A stretch of DNA of 64,000 nt from Caulobacter sp. 602-1 (GCF_003931565.1 NZ_RRYI01000004.1:582279-646278); one strand, 5' to 3'. Positions 11,209-20,689 are shown, counted from the first letter of the stretch. Numbers and translations: made by a program. Notes: generated from the sequence alone by a model not told the origin.

Positions 11209-13653
11209 TTACCAGTTGATCGCCAGGCGGCCGTAGAGGTAGCGGCCGTTGAAGCCGAACGGCGAGAAGCTGGAGAACGGGTTGCCGCCGCTGGTGTTGA
11301 GGTTCGGCGGCACCTGGTCGGGATACTGGTCGAACAGGTTGTCCGCGCCCAGCGACACCGTGGTGTGCTCGCCGAAGCGGCGGCGCGCCTCCAGGTCGAC
11401 GATGCCCTGCGAGCCCGTGTGCCAGTCGCCGCTGCCGTCGGCGGCGGTGCCGGGCGACAGGACGTTGCCATAGAGCGTGGTGCGCAGGGTGGCGCCCCAG
11501 GGGCCCTTGCTCCAGTCGCCTTGCAGCGAGACCTTGTTGCGCGGCGTGCCTTCCTCGAAGCGCAGCGTGGCCTGGCGGCCGAACAGCGTGGTCGGGGTCG
11601 GCAGCACGGTGGTGGTGGGCGTGCGGTTGACCTTGAAGTCGTTGACGTTAGCCGCCGCCGTCAGGTCGAACGTGCCGGCCTGTTCGTCGAGGATCCGATA
11701 GCGGGCCACGATGTCGACGCCCTTGGTCTTGGTGTCGACGCCGTTGGTGAAGAAGCGGCCGGCCGAGGCGCCGTATCGCGACAGCAGGTCGAAGATCACC
11801 CGGGCGTTGGTGCCCGCGGCCGCGGTGGCGCTGCCCGTCAGGGTCTCGCTGAGGACGATGCGGTTGTCGACATTGATCTGGTAGGCGTCGATCGTCAGCT
11901 CGAACGGACCCTTGTGGTAGACCGCGCCCAGCGAGAAGTTCTTGGACTTCTCTGGCTCCAGCGGCTTGCCGCCCAGGGCCTGGCCGACCGTGCTGACCGA
12001 CGGATAGGTGCCGGTCTCGAACGGTACGGCCGTGGTCACGCCGCCGACCAGCTGGTTGATGTACAGGATCGAGGTCGAGGTAAAGTACTGCTGCTGCAGG
12101 CTCGGGGCGCGGAAGCCGGTCGAGACCGCGCCGCGGAGGGCGAAGGCGTCGGTGAAGTCGTAGCGGCCCGCCAGCTTCCAGCTCGTGTTGTTGCCGAAGT
12201 CCGAATAGTGTTCGCGACGGACGGCGGCCGAAGCGGTCAGCTTATCGGTCAGCTTGCCTTCCAGGTCCAGATAGGCGCCGACGGCGTCGCGATCGACGTC
12301 GATGACGTTGCTGGGTGTGAAGCCGGTGAAGCCGCGCGAACCAAAGGCCAGGGTCGGCGAGACCGTGCCGCGGGCGTAGGACGCCACTTCGCCGGCGTTG
12401 ATCTTGTAGGTCTCGCGGCGGGCCTCCAGGCCGAAGGCGACGTTCAGCGGGCCGGCGAGGCCGACATCGAATTCCTGGCTGGCGTCGAGGCCGAAGACCA
12501 GTTGGTCATAGGTCAGGCCGCCGGCCTGGAAGTTGGTGGGCGAGGTCGGGCCATACGACGGGTTGAGGGTGTTCTTGACCCCGAAATCAAGGTCGTTCTT
12601 GCCGTAGACAAGGTTGGTGTCGATCTTCCAGCCGGCCAGGTCGCCGCGCAGGCCGATGGCGGCGGTGACGTCCTCTGTGTTGGTGGTGATCAGCGGCAGA
12701 TAGCCGTTGGGATAGACGCTGGGGATGTTCTGGCTGGCGTCGGTCGGCAGGCGGTAGGTGGCCGAGGCCTCGCTGTCGCGCTGCTGATAGCCGTACCAGC
12801 CGTAGAGCTGCCAGTTGTCGCCGATCGGCTTGCCGGCGTTGGCGTAGAAGCTGACCTGCTCGACCTCGGGATCGCCGAAGCGCGAGGTGACGCGTTGCGG
12901 GGTGACGCGGGTGTCGGTGTCGCTTCGGTTGGTGAAGTCGCGGTCAACATACTCGGCCGACAGCGTGAGGAAGCCGTCCGAACCGAGCTTGAGGCCTTGC
13001 CAGCCCGCCACCGTCTTGGTCGCGCCGTCGCGACGCTTCTGCTTGGCGCCCGTCTGCAGGCCGTCGAAGCTGGTGATGTACTTGCCGGCCGTGACCGTGA
13101 CGCCGCCGCCGTGGTCGGCTTCGCGCAGGCGCAGGTTGATGACGCCGGCGATGGCGTCCGAGCCGTACTGGGCCGCGGCGCCGTCACGCAGGACCTCGAT
13201 GCGGTCCAGGGCGACCGACGGGATGGCGTTGAGGTCGACGGCGGCCGAGCCGCGGCCGACCGAACCGTTCAGGTTGACCAGGGCGGTCGTGTGGCGGCGC
13301 GTGCCGTTGACCAGAACCAGGGTCTGGTCGGGGCCCTGGCCGCGCAGCACGGCCGGACGAACCGAATCGGTGCCGTCGGTGTTCGACGGGCGCGGGAAGG
13401 TGATCGACGGAACCGTGGCGGCCAGGGCGGTGGCCAGCTCGGTGCTGCCGCGCTGCTGCAGGGTCTTGGCGGTGACGACGTCGACCGGGGCCAGGGTGTC
13501 CAGGCGCGAGCGGCCGGCGGTGCGGGTGCCGGTGACGACGATCTCGTCGACATTGGTGTTTTCGTCCGCCGGCGGCGTGGCCGTCTGGGCGTTGGCGGCC
13601 GCGGCGAAGGCCGTCAGCGAAGCGGCGGCCAGCAATAAGCTTCTGTAACGCAT
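11209..13653 (-). CDS. TonB-dependent outer-membrane receptor
   Basis: An 814-residue outer-membrane active transporter. The signal peptide MRYRSLLLAAASLTAFAAAANA is followed by a TonB-box-like stretch DEIVVTGTR near residue 35. A plug domain follows (TPVDVVTAKTLQQRG-like order, IEVLRDGAAAQYGSDAIAGVIN near 125-147), then a large beta-barrel ending in ...GRLAINW with a terminal aromatic. I chose the ATG at 13653 because GAGAGGGG lies just upstream and the signal peptide begins there; the frame is open further 5'. No transport operon flanks it, so the ligand is unknown. The plug motif is of the vitamin B12/siderophore/sugar type common in Caulobacter. Confidence 0.93.
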   Translation of the reverse strand: MRYRSLLLAAASLTAFAAAANAQTATPPADENTNVDEIVVTGTRTAGRSRLDTLAPVDVVTAKTLQQRGSTELATALAATVPSITFPRPSNTDGTDSVRPAVLRGQGPDQTLVLVNGTRRHTTALVNLNGSVGRGSAAVDLNAIPSVALDRIEVLRDGAAAQYGSDAIAGVINLRLREADHGGGVTVTAGKYITSFDGLQTGAKQKRRDGATKTVAGWQGLKLGSDGFLTLSAEYVDRDFTNRSDTDTRVTPQRVTSRFGDPEVEQVSFYANAGKPIGDNWQLYGWYGYQQRDSEASATYRLPTDASQNIPSVYPNGYLPLITTNTEDVTAAIGLRGDLAGWKIDTNLVYGKNDLDFGVKNTLNPSYGPTSPTNFQAGGLTYDQLVFGLDASQEFDVGLAGPLNVAFGLEARRETYKINAGEVASYARGTVSPTLAFGSRGFTGFTPSNVIDVDRDAVGAYLDLEGKLTDKLTASAAVRREHYSDFGNNTSWKLAGRYDFTDAFALRGAVSTGFRAPSLQQQYFTSTSILYINQLVGGVTTAVPFETGTYPSVSTVGQALGGKPLEPEKSKNFSLGAVYHKGPFELTIDAYQINVDNRIVLSETLTGSATAAAGTNARVIFDLLSRYGASAGRFFTNGVDTKTKGVDIVARYRILDEQAGTFDLTAAANVNDFKVNRTPTTTVLPTPTTLFGRQATLRFEEGTPRNKVSLQGDWSKGPWGATLRTTLYGNVLSPGTAADGSGDWHTGSQGIVDLEARRRFGEHTTVSLGADNLFDQYPDQVPPNLNTSGGNPFSSFSPFGFNGRYLYGRLAINW

Positions 13654-13787
13654 GAGAAATCCCCTCTCGTGGCCGGGGATGAGGCGCACGTCCTCAAGCC
13701 CCGAAGCGGGGGTCTTGATTGCCCCCACGGCGAACATGGGATTTCATCGGTGTGCGTACAAGCTGAACATTTCTACGCTTCGACGCA

Positions 13788-13819
13788 GAAAAAAACGGCG
13801 CGGATCGCTCCGCGCCGTT
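13788..13819 (-). terminator. Rho-independent terminator of the rpsF-rpsR-rplI operon
   Basis: A perfect 11-bp stem (AACGGCGCGGA / TCCGCGCCGTT, loop TCGC) at 13794-13819. On the minus strand it is followed by an unbroken run of T residues (eight A on the plus strand, 13788-13795). It lies 30 bp after the rplI stop. Confidence 0.9.
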
Positions 13820-13849
13820 CTCTTGAAACGTTCAGAACCCAGACGGGTC

Positions 13850-14434
13850 TTAGGCTTCGTAGTGGTCGCCTTCGAACGAGCCGGCGCCGCCTTCCGCCAT
13901 GTCTTGGGCGGCTTCGGCTTCGGCCGCGCGATCTTCCTCGAACTGCGAGTTGATCACGTTTTCGCCGCGCGCTTGGCGCTCGGCTTCGTCCTGGCTGCGC
14001 GCGATGTTGAGGGTGACCGTGATGGTCACTTCAGCATGCAGCTTCACCTTCACTTCGTGGACGCCCAGCGTCTTGATCGGCTTGTCCAGCACGATCATCG
14101 AGCGGTCGACCTTGCCGCCTTCGGCCTTGATGGCGTCGGCGACGTCGCGGCCCGCGACCGAACCGTACAGCTGGCCGCTTTCGCCAGCCTGACGGATCAG
14201 GATGTATTGTGTGCCGTCCAGCGCTTCACCGTTCTTGCCGGCGGCTTCACGGTTCTTGACGTTGCGGGCTTCGATCTCAGCGCGCTGAGCTTCGAAGGTG
14301 GCCAGGTTCGCCTTGGTGGCGCGCAGGGCCTTGCCGCGGGGCAGCAGGAAGTTACGGGCGAAGCCGTCCTTCACGGTGACTTCGTCACCCAGGACGCCGG
14401 TGCCTTCGACGCGTTCGAGCAGAATGACTTTCAT
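13850..14434 (-). CDS. rplI: 50S ribosomal protein L9
   Basis: Primary binder of 23S rRNA at the base of the L1 stalk. The start MKVILLERVEGTGVLGDEV with GFARNFLLPRGKA is the L9 N-domain signature, followed by the long connecting helix and the C-domain. At 194 residues it is about 45 longer than the common bacterial length. The extra part is a C-terminal acidic, Ala/Glu/Gly-rich tail (FEEDRAAEAEAAQDMAEGG). Similar tails occur in alphaproteobacterial L9, so this looks like a lineage feature rather than a frameshift. It is the last gene of the S6-S18-L9 operon, 13 bp after rpsR. Confidence 0.97.
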   Translation of the reverse strand: MKVILLERVEGTGVLGDEVTVKDGFARNFLLPRGKALRATKANLATFEAQRAEIEARNVKNREAAGKNGEALDGTQYILIRQAGESGQLYGSVAGRDVADAIKAEGGKVDRSMIVLDKPIKTLGVHEVKVKLHAEVTITVTLNIARSQDEAERQARGENVINSQFEEDRAAEAEAAQDMAEGGAGSFEGDHYEA

Positions 14435-14447
14435 CGTGGTGTCTCCC

Positions 14448-14726
14448 TTACTTCACGACGTAGGGGAGCAGAGCCAGGAAGCGGGCGCGCTTGATGGCCT
14501 TGGCCAGTTCGCGTTGCTTCTTGGCCGACACCGCGGTGATGCGCGACGGGACGATCTTGCCGCGTTCGGAAACGTAACGCTGCAGCAGCTTCACGTCCTT
14601 GTAGTCGATCTTCGGCGCGTTGGCGCCCGAGAACGGGCAAACCTTGCGGCGACGGAAGAACGGGCGGCGGGCGCCGCCAGCGGCGGCGGCCGGAGCGCCG
14701 GCTTCGGGAGCGGTCGTATCGGTCAT
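14448..14726 (-). CDS. rpsR: 30S ribosomal protein S18
   Basis: Small-subunit protein of the platform that pairs with S6. The 92-residue protein has a disordered Ala-rich N-terminus, then RRKVCPFSG and [49 protein letters not shown] in order, the S18 core. A single Cys-containing CPFS segment is present rather than a full zinc site. It is spaced 14 bp after rpsF and 13 bp before rplI in the same operon. Confidence 0.97.
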
Positions 14727-14740
14727 GATCTATCTCTCCC

Positions 14741-15121
14741 TTACGCTTGAGCCTGGGGCGCGAAGTCTTCGCGCGGACGTTCCGGGCGATCGCCACGGTC
14801 ACGACGGGCGAGAACCGGCGACAGTTCCAGGTCCAGCTCTTCCACGCGGATGGTCATGAAGCGCAGCACATCTTCGTTGATGAGCAGCTGACGTTCCATT
14901 TCCTTCACGGCCGGCGCCGGGGCGTCGATCGCGAGCAGGGAGTAGTGGCCCTTGCGGTTCTTCTTGATGCGGTAGGTGAGGTTGCGAAGGCCCCAGTACT
15001 CGATCTTGGCGATGTGGCCGCCATTCTCTTCGATGAGGGTCTTCAGTTGCTCGTTCAGAGCTTCGGCCTGTTGCGGCGAGATATCTTGCCGCGCGATGAC
15101 CACGTGTTCGTAGAACGCCAT
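14741..15121 (-). CDS. rpsF: 30S ribosomal protein S6
   Basis: Binds the central domain of 16S rRNA together with S18. The ATG at 15121 gives [15 protein letters not shown], and the ferredoxin-like fold continues through [19 protein letters not shown]. The 126-residue protein ends in a basic, Pro/Arg-rich tail ([15 protein letters not shown]), which is common in alphaproteobacterial S6. The frame stays open for 24 codons upstream, but GGAAGAAGGAAAAC just before 15121 marks the ribosome-binding site. It is the first gene of the operon. Confidence 0.97.
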   Translation of the reverse strand: MAFYEHVVIARQDISPQQAEALNEQLKTLIEENGGHIAKIEYWGLRNLTYRIKKNRKGHYSLLAIDAPAPAVKEMERQLLINEDVLRFMTIRVEELDLELSPVLARRDRGDRPERPREDFAPQAQA

Positions 15122-15189
15122 GTTTTCCTTCTTCCGTTGGGGAAGGCGGCGCGGTCGTCGGCGGAAGTCCGACGTCCACGATGGATCCT

Positions 15190-15231
15190 GCACACCGAGC
15201 GGGGAAATCCCCGGTCCCGGATGGGTGCGTG
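15190..15231 (-). promoter_or_regulatory. Possible S6:S18 autoregulatory leader hairpin
   Basis: In the rpsF leader, about 70 nt upstream of the start, the minus strand folds as an outer GCACC/GGTGT stem and an inner CGGGG-ATTT-CCCCG stem. The two are separated by an internal loop containing CCG and GG on the 5' side. S6:S18 complexes are known to repress their own mRNA through a leader mimic of their 16S site with a CCG-containing bulge. The match here is by eye only. Confidence 0.35.
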
Positions 15232-15390
15232 CAAGACCGCTCTTCCGTGAGAACGCGCGCTCTTACAGAAGATGGGCTTGAAAGGCAAGCCGCATCGAGG
15301 TTTGCCGCCGAACCAGGCGATGCGGGGCGGTGTCCGATAAACGACATTGGCCGGGTTCATCCCGCCGCCCAACTATGCTAGCAGGCGAAC

Positions 15391-16050
15391 ATGAGGATCG
15401 GTGATCGTCTCTTGGTGGCATTCGCAGCGGCCTTGGCCGCCGGGACGGCGCATGCCGAGATCATCCAGAAGCCCGTCACCTCGGTCTCGGCGCGCGAAGG
15501 CCGGTTCGCTGGCTATTCCGCGGCCATCCCGCTGGATCTGTCCACCGACACCGAGAAGGTCGCCCTGACGGTCAGGTCCTCGGGCATGATCGAGAATCCG
15601 ACCTACGACTTCGATCTCAACCTGACCCAGAAGCCCGACGACCAGCGCGTCGGCCAGCGGTCGGTGGCGCTCGGCGCCTCGTGGAACGAGAACGAGGCCA
15701 AGGTGCGCTCTTCGATGTCCAAGGCCTTCGGCTTCGGACTCCTGCCGCGCGCCAACTATATCCGCGTCTCGATGGACATGGACGCCAGCCAGGCGATCGC
15801 CGTGCCTGGCAAGATCCCCGTGGCCCGCGCCAATATCCGCTCGTCCCTGACCCTGGACGGCAAGCCGGTCGGCTCGATCGCCTTTGGCGGCGGCTCCACG
15901 GGCGACGAGGGCGTCGACCTGAGCCTGACCCGGCCGTTCGACATCCCCGCCGAATTCACCGTCAGCGTGCGGGGCGTCAGCAACGAGCGCGAAAGCTGGC
16001 GGCTGCAGGACGCCCGCGCCATGATCAAGCTGGTGAAGGTCGGCTGGTAG
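15391..16050 (+). CDS. Exported protein of unknown function
   Basis: A 219-residue protein with a clear signal peptide (LLVAFAAALAAGTAHA, cleavage after AHA near residue 22). The mature part is rich in beta-forming residues and ends in a hydrophobic strand (ARAMIKLVKVGW), suggesting a periplasmic or outer-membrane beta-fold. No catalytic motif or cysteine pair stands out. Its 3' end overlaps the 3' end of the convergent hydroxylase gene by 26 bp (16025-16050). I do not recognise the family. Confidence 0.75.
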   Translation: MRIGDRLLVAFAAALAAGTAHAEIIQKPVTSVSAREGRFAGYSAAIPLDLSTDTEKVALTVRSSGMIENPTYDFDLNLTQKPDDQRVGQRSVALGASWNENEAKVRSSMSKAFGFGLLPRANYIRVSMDMDASQAIAVPGKIPVARANIRSSLTLDGKPVGSIAFGGGSTGDEGVDLSLTRPFDIPAEFTVSVRGVSNERESWRLQDARAMIKLVKVGW

Positions 16051-16849
16051 CCTCCAGCTCGCGATCCCCGTCGTTCTTCGGCTTTTTGGCGGTGACGGCC
16101 GCGAAGCGCTTCAGATACTCAGGGTGCTCGGTGCCCATGACCTTGTCCCAAAAGGTGAAGTAGAGGCCGTAGTTCCACCCCGCCTGGGCGTGGTGCAGGT
16201 CGTGGTGGGTCACGGTCGTCAGGAACGGGAGCAGCGGCCGGCCGTCCTTGCGGGCGGGAAACAGCTCGTAGCCCGAGTGGCCGATCGTGTTGCGGACGAT
16301 CTGGTGCAGCATGAACAGGCCCACCACCGGCCATTGGGTGGGAACCACGATCATCCACAGCGGCACGAACACGCCGTTGATGAAGGCCTCGCCCAGGTCG
16401 AAGCTGTAGGCGGTGAACGGTGAGGGGTTGTTCGACCTGTGGTGCCGGCGGTGGAAGCGCCGGAACAGGCGGCGGTCGTGGATCAGCCGGTGGGTCCAGT
16501 AGAACCACGCGTCGTGGGCGACGATCATCAGGACGAGACTGGTCCAGAACCAGACCGGGCCCCAGCTCTTGGCGATATCGGGTCCCGGCAGCCAGCCGGC
16601 GCGGAACAGGCCGAAGGTCAGCAGGCCCACGGTCGAGAAGATGGCGATCGAACGGATCGAGGTCGCGAACTCGGTCAGCAGTTGGCGAGCGGGGGGCTTG
16701 CTGTCGCGGATCTTGCGGCCGGCAAGCGGGATCGCCAGGACGACCCACAGCACCAGCCAGAGGCCGACCGAGAAGATCGCATAACGGGTGACATCGACCC
16801 ACATGGCGTCCAGCCAGTTGCGGGCGAAGGGGAGGAGAGTGTCGAGCAT
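16025..16849 (-). CDS. Sterol desaturase / fatty acid hydroxylase family protein
   Basis: A 274-residue integral membrane di-iron enzyme with four or so helices. The three histidine clusters that bind the metals are all visible: HDAWFYWTHRLIH near residue 110, HRRHHRSNN near 135, and HHDLHH near 215. The substrate may be a carotenoid, sterol-like or acyl lipid; the sequence does not decide. It is co-directional with the AraC-type regulator upstream (73-bp gap), so the regulator could control it. It overlaps the convergent exported-protein gene at its 3' end. Confidence 0.9.
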   Translation of the reverse strand: MLDTLLPFARNWLDAMWVDVTRYAIFSVGLWLVLWVVLAIPLAGRKIRDSKPPARQLLTEFATSIRSIAIFSTVGLLTFGLFRAGWLPGPDIAKSWGPVWFWTSLVLMIVAHDAWFYWTHRLIHDRRLFRRFHRRHHRSNNPSPFTAYSFDLGEAFINGVFVPLWMIVVPTQWPVVGLFMLHQIVRNTIGHSGYELFPARKDGRPLLPFLTTVTHHDLHHAQAGWNYGLYFTFWDKVMGTEHPEYLKRFAAVTAKKPKNDGDRELEATSRPSPA

Positions 16850-16922
16850 TTATCCGGGCTCCAGAGCGAAAGACCTCGCCAAGGAAGCGGCCGGTTCTTC
16901 GCCCGTCGCGCCGAACTTGAAA

Positions 16923-18062
16923 TCAGGCCCGTTTGTCGCTTTTCGGCGGACCTTCGCCGGTTTCGATAAGCCGGAGACGCGGGTGCGTGGGCGTGACGTC
17001 CTGGCGCCAGGCGGTCGGGGTGACGCCGGTGGCGGCGCGGAAGGCGCGGTTGAACGGACCCAGCGAGGCGAAGCCCAGATCGTAGGCGATGGTCGACACC
17101 GACTTCAGCGCCTGCTCCGGATCGGCCAGGGCGACCTTGGCCGCCTCGATCCGCCGGCCGTTGACGTAGTCGGCGAAGTTGCGGTGGCCCAGGGTGCCGT
17201 TGATCAGCTTGCGCAGGCGGTGTTCGGGCGCGCCGACCAGGGCCGCCAGAGCGCCGATCGACAGGTCCTCGCCGCGCCAGACCTCGCTGTCGTTCATCGC
17301 CTTGTCCAGGCGGGCCAGCACCAGGCGGTCGGCGGGGGTCAGGTCGAGGGTCTCGGCGTGCTTGACCACGGGCGGCTCGCCGGCCGCGGGCCGGGCCTGG
17401 ACCAGCACCGGCTCGGCGCGCAGCAGGGCCAGGGCCGAGCCGACGCCCAGGGCGGCCAGGGCGATGGCCTGGACCAGGCTGGGCAGCATGGGGCCCTTGC
17501 CCAAACCGAAGTCGCACAGGGTCTGGACCAGCATGTAGCCGGTCGCCGCCGCCGCGATCGGCGCGCGCAGATGTCGGCGGCGCTCCACCAGGTCGATCCG
17601 CCAGCCGCGCCAGGTCATCAACAGGATGTGCGCGTTGATCGCCAACGACACGGCCGCGAAGATCCACCAGGCGATGACGCGCGCCGGCGAGGGGGGCAGG
17701 AACGCGCCGGGTATCCAGAGCGCCAGCACCGCGGCGGGCAAGGCCAAGCGCCAGGTCGGGATCTTCGGCTCGTCCTCGAACAGCACCGAGCAGAACAACC
17801 AGAGCACCGCGGCCGCCATCGAACTCAGGAGCCAGGTCAGCAGGCTCAGGTGCAGGCGGGCCGTGTAGTAGAAATGGCTCTCAAAGCCGTGCGCCATGGC
17901 GCAAGCCATCAGCAGCACGCCGACCCAGCGCGTCGGCGTCATCTCGCGGCTGGCGGCCAGGGACACGCCCGTAGCGGCGAAGGCGCCGATGGCGACGCCG
18001 CGCAGCCCCAGCTCAAGGCCGGAGGGGTCGATATGGGCGGGATCGATCCCAATGTATGTCAT
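16923..18062 (-). CDS. AraC-family regulator with an N-terminal membrane domain
   Basis: A 379-residue protein with about seven hydrophobic helices in the first ~240 residues, followed by a cytoplasmic AraC/XylS DNA-binding domain. The two helix-turn-helix units lie near residues 290-365 ([20 protein letters not shown], then [20 protein letters not shown]). It is therefore a one-component regulator fixed in the membrane, not a soluble sugar sensor. ATG at 18062 ([12 protein letters not shown]) is preferred; the open frame extends 12 codons further. Neighbours are the hydroxylase downstream and the exported peroxiredoxin upstream, all on one strand, so lipid or oxidative signals are possible triggers (inference). 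Confidence 0.85.
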   Translation of the reverse strand: MTYIGIDPAHIDPSGLELGLRGVAIGAFAATGVSLAASREMTPTRWVGVLLMACAMAHGFESHFYYTARLHLSLLTWLLSSMAAAVLWLFCSVLFEDEPKIPTWRLALPAAVLALWIPGAFLPPSPARVIAWWIFAAVSLAINAHILLMTWRGWRIDLVERRRHLRAPIAAAATGYMLVQTLCDFGLGKGPMLPSLVQAIALAALGVGSALALLRAEPVLVQARPAAGEPPVVKHAETLDLTPADRLVLARLDKAMNDSEVWRGEDLSIGALAALVGAPEHRLRKLINGTLGHRNFADYVNGRRIEAAKVALADPEQALKSVSTIAYDLGFASLGPFNRAFRAATGVTPTAWRQDVTPTHPRLRLIETGEGPPKSDKRA

Positions 18063-18147
18063 GGGCCGATCATCTCCCGTCAGCCGCGCGCGCCTCAACC
18101 CGCGCGGCTAGCCGGAACCCGAAAAGGCTGGTTGCTTCTTGAAGCCG

Positions 18148-18681
18148 CTACTTCTTGGCCTTGTAGGCCTTCACCGCGTCCATGGTCTGGGTGACGTGGC
18201 CAGCGAAGTTCCCGTCGGTGTAGCTGAGCAGGATCTTGCCGTCGGGCGCGATCACGTAGGACGTGCGGTTCGACCATTCCGGCTTCATCGACAGCACCAC
18301 GTCGTAGCTCTTGATCAGCGCCTTGTCGGCGGCGGCGACCGCGAACTTGTCGCGGCAGTGCTCCTTGGAGAAGTCCTTGATGCGGTCGACATTGCCAGCC
18401 GTGACGCCGATCACCGTGGCGCCCAGCTTTTCGAACTCGGGCGTGGCCTCGGCGAATTCGTGGGCCTCGGCGGTGCAGCCGGCGGTATAGGCGGCCGGGA
18501 AGAAGTACAGGACCACGGGGCCCTTCTTCAGCGCCTTGGCCAGCTTGAAGTCGAAGTCCTTGCCGGCCAGCGCGGCCTTGGCGGTGAAGTCGGGCGCCTT
18601 GTCGCCGACCTTGAGGGCGGCGAGGGCGGGCGAAGCGGCGGCGAGGGCGAACGCGGCGACGCCGGCGAGGATGAGTTTCAT
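18148..18681 (-). CDS. Exported peroxiredoxin (AhpC/TSA, BCP-like)
   Basis: A thiol peroxidase of 177 residues with an N-terminal signal peptide (MKLILAGVAAFALAAASPALA), so it should act in the periplasm rather than the cytosol. The thioredoxin fold begins LKVGDKAPDFTAK. The active-site motif is PAAYTAGC with peroxidatic Cys69, and Cys109 is a candidate resolving cysteine. Its reductant is not encoded nearby. The family is close to bacterioferritin comigratory protein (BCP/PrxQ). Confidence 0.9.
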   Translation of the reverse strand: MKLILAGVAAFALAAASPALAALKVGDKAPDFTAKAALAGKDFDFKLAKALKKGPVVLYFFPAAYTAGCTAEAHEFAEATPEFEKLGATVIGVTAGNVDRIKDFSKEHCRDKFAVAAADKALIKSYDVVLSMKPEWSNRTSYVIAPDGKILLSYTDGNFAGHVTQTMDAVKAYKAKK

Positions 18682-18845
18682 GGCGCGACTCCGAGGAAGG
18701 ATGGCCCAGCTACGCTGGCGGGCGCACTTTGGATGTGGCCGCCCCGTAATTGCAAGCGTTGGGCGTCACGCGCCGCACTTGCCCCAATGGGGCCTTTCCC
18801 CTAACCCTCCCGGCCTTGAATTGACTTGAGAAGGAGCGGGCCGCC

Positions 18846-19790
18846 ATGAGCATCGCCTTCATTTTCCCCGGCCAGGGCAGCCAGTCGGTCGGCATGGGCG
18901 TCGATCTCGCCGAGGCCTTCGCCAGCGCCCGCGAGGTCTTCCAGGAGGTCGACGACGCCCTGGGCCAGAAGCTGTTCGCGCTGATGAAGGACGGTCCGGA
19001 GGGCGACCTGACCCTGACCGAGAACGCTCAGCCAGCCCTGATGGCCGTTAGCCTGGCGGTCACCCGGACCCTGGAAAAGGAATTCGGCGTGGGCGTCGAC
19101 CGCGCCGCCTTCGTCGCCGGCCACTCGCTGGGTGAGTACTCGGCCCTGGCCGCCGCCGGCGCCATCACCCTGGCCGACACCGCGCGCCTCTTGAAGCTGC
19201 GCGGCCAGGCCATGCAGCGCGCCGTGCCGGTGGGCGAGGGCGCCATGGCTTCGCTGATCGGGCCCAAGACCGACCTGGCCCTGGCCGAGGCCGCCGCCGC
19301 CGCCGGCTCGGAAGTCGGCGTCTGCGTCGTGGCCAACGACAACAACAACGGCAATGTCGTCATCTCCGGCGCCAAGGCCGCGGTCGACAAGGCCATCGAA
19401 AAGGCCAAGGAGCTGGGCGCGCGGGCCATCCCGCTGAACGTTTCGGCCCCGTTCCACTGCCCGCTGATGCGGCCGGCGGCCGACGAGATGGCGCAGGCCC
19501 TGTCCAAGACCACCATCATCGCCCCGCGCGCGCCGCTGGTGGCCAATGTCACCGCCGCCCCGGTCCACGATCCGGACGTCATCCGCAAGCTGCTGGTCGA
19601 GCAGGTCACCGGCCGCGTCCGCTGGCGCGAGAGCATGACCTGGCTGGCCACGGAAGGCGGCGTCACGCGTTTCGCCGAGGCCGGCGCCGGCAAGGTGCTG
19701 TCGGGCATGGCCAAGCGCATCGCGCCGGACTCCGAGGCGACCCCGCTGAACACGCCCGCCGATCTCGAAGCCTTCGCGGCCTCGCTCTAA
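18846..19790 (+). CDS. fabD: Malonyl-CoA:ACP transacylase
   Basis: Transfers malonyl from CoA to ACP to prime fatty-acid elongation. The 314-residue protein begins IAFIFPGQGSQSVGMG, the family hallmark, and has the nucleophile elbow GHSLGEYSA with Ser94. A typical pair FHCPLM near residue 203 supplies the catalytic His. GAAGGAGCGG before the ATG is a strong ribosome-binding site. First gene of the fabD-fabG-acpP-fabF cluster; 20 bp separate it from fabG. Confidence 0.97.
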   Translation: MSIAFIFPGQGSQSVGMGVDLAEAFASAREVFQEVDDALGQKLFALMKDGPEGDLTLTENAQPALMAVSLAVTRTLEKEFGVGVDRAAFVAGHSLGEYSALAAAGAITLADTARLLKLRGQAMQRAVPVGEGAMASLIGPKTDLALAEAAAAAGSEVGVCVVANDNNNGNVVISGAKAAVDKAIEKAKELGARAIPLNVSAPFHCPLMRPAADEMAQALSKTTIIAPRAPLVANVTAAPVHDPDVIRKLLVEQVTGRVRWRESMTWLATEGGVTRFAEAGAGKVLSGMAKRIAPDSEATPLNTPADLEAFAASL

Positions 19791-19810
19791 TCCATAAGGA
19801 AGACCGACAC

Positions 19811-20551
19811 ATGTTCGATCTGACCGGCAAGACCGCTCTTGTCACCGGCGCCACCGGCGGCATCGGCGGCGCCATCGCCAAGGCCCTGCACGAGCAGGGC
19901 GCGCACGTCGTGCTCTCGGGCACCCGCGAATCGGCTCTCTCGGAGCTGGCCGCCCAGTTCGGCGAGCGCGTGTCGTTCGTGGCGGCGAATCTCTCCGACT
20001 CCGCCGCCGTCGACGGGCTGGTCGCCAAGGCCGAGGAAGCCGCCGGCGCGCCGCTGGACATCGTGATCGCCAACGCCGGCGTGACCCGCGACGGCCTGCT
20101 TGTCCGCATGAAGGACGAGGACTGGGAAACCGTCATCAAGGTCAATCTGGAAGGCTATTTCCGCCTTTCGCGCGCCGCCGCCAAGGGCATGATGAAGCGC
20201 CGCGCCGGCCGCATCATCGGCATCACCTCGGTGGTCGGCGTGACCGGCAACCCCGGCCAGACCAACTACGCGGCCTCCAAGGCCGGCATGATCGGCTTCT
20301 CCAAGGCCCTGGCCCAGGAACTGGCCAGCCGCGGCGTGACGGTCAACTGCGTGGCCCCCGGCTTCATCGCCAGCCCGATGACCGACGCCCTCAACGAGCA
20401 GCAGAAAGCCGGCATCCTGTCGACGATTCCGGCGGGCAGGCTGGGCGAGGGGAGCGATATCGCCGCGGCGTGCGTTTTCCTGGCCAGCGACCAGGCCGGT
20501 TACGTCACCGGTCAGACCTTGCACGTCAACGGCGGCATGGCCATGATCTAA
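19811..20551 (+). CDS. fabG: 3-oxoacyl-ACP reductase
   Basis: NADPH-dependent SDR that reduces the beta-keto group during fatty-acid elongation. The 246-residue protein has the TGATGGIG cofactor motif at 12-19, NAG at 88-90, and the catalytic Ser140, Tyr153 and Lys157 (NYAASKAG). The length and the C-terminal YVTGQTLHVNGGMAMI fit FabG. It is preceded by AAGGAAG and lies between fabD and acpP. Confidence 0.97.
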   Translation: MFDLTGKTALVTGATGGIGGAIAKALHEQGAHVVLSGTRESALSELAAQFGERVSFVAANLSDSAAVDGLVAKAEEAAGAPLDIVIANAGVTRDGLLVRMKDEDWETVIKVNLEGYFRLSRAAAKGMMKRRAGRIIGITSVVGVTGNPGQTNYAASKAGMIGFSKALAQELASRGVTVNCVAPGFIASPMTDALNEQQKAGILSTIPAGRLGEGSDIAAACVFLASDQAGYVTGQTLHVNGGMAMI

Positions 20552-20689
20552 AACCGTTGTCGCTCCTTCGGTCTGCCCGCTAGCAAGCCGAAAAGGAACG
20601 TGATAGGCGGAGCCCGACAATTCCCGCAGATGGTGAGGCGCAACCTCATTGTCCGAGGGCCGAAATCTCATAACGAGGGACTGAACAGA

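Noticed and set aside
11083..13638. 851-codon plus-strand frame opposite the TonB-dependent receptor
   Set aside because: Antisense shadow; the composition is low-complexity and the minus strand has a signal peptide, plug and barrel.
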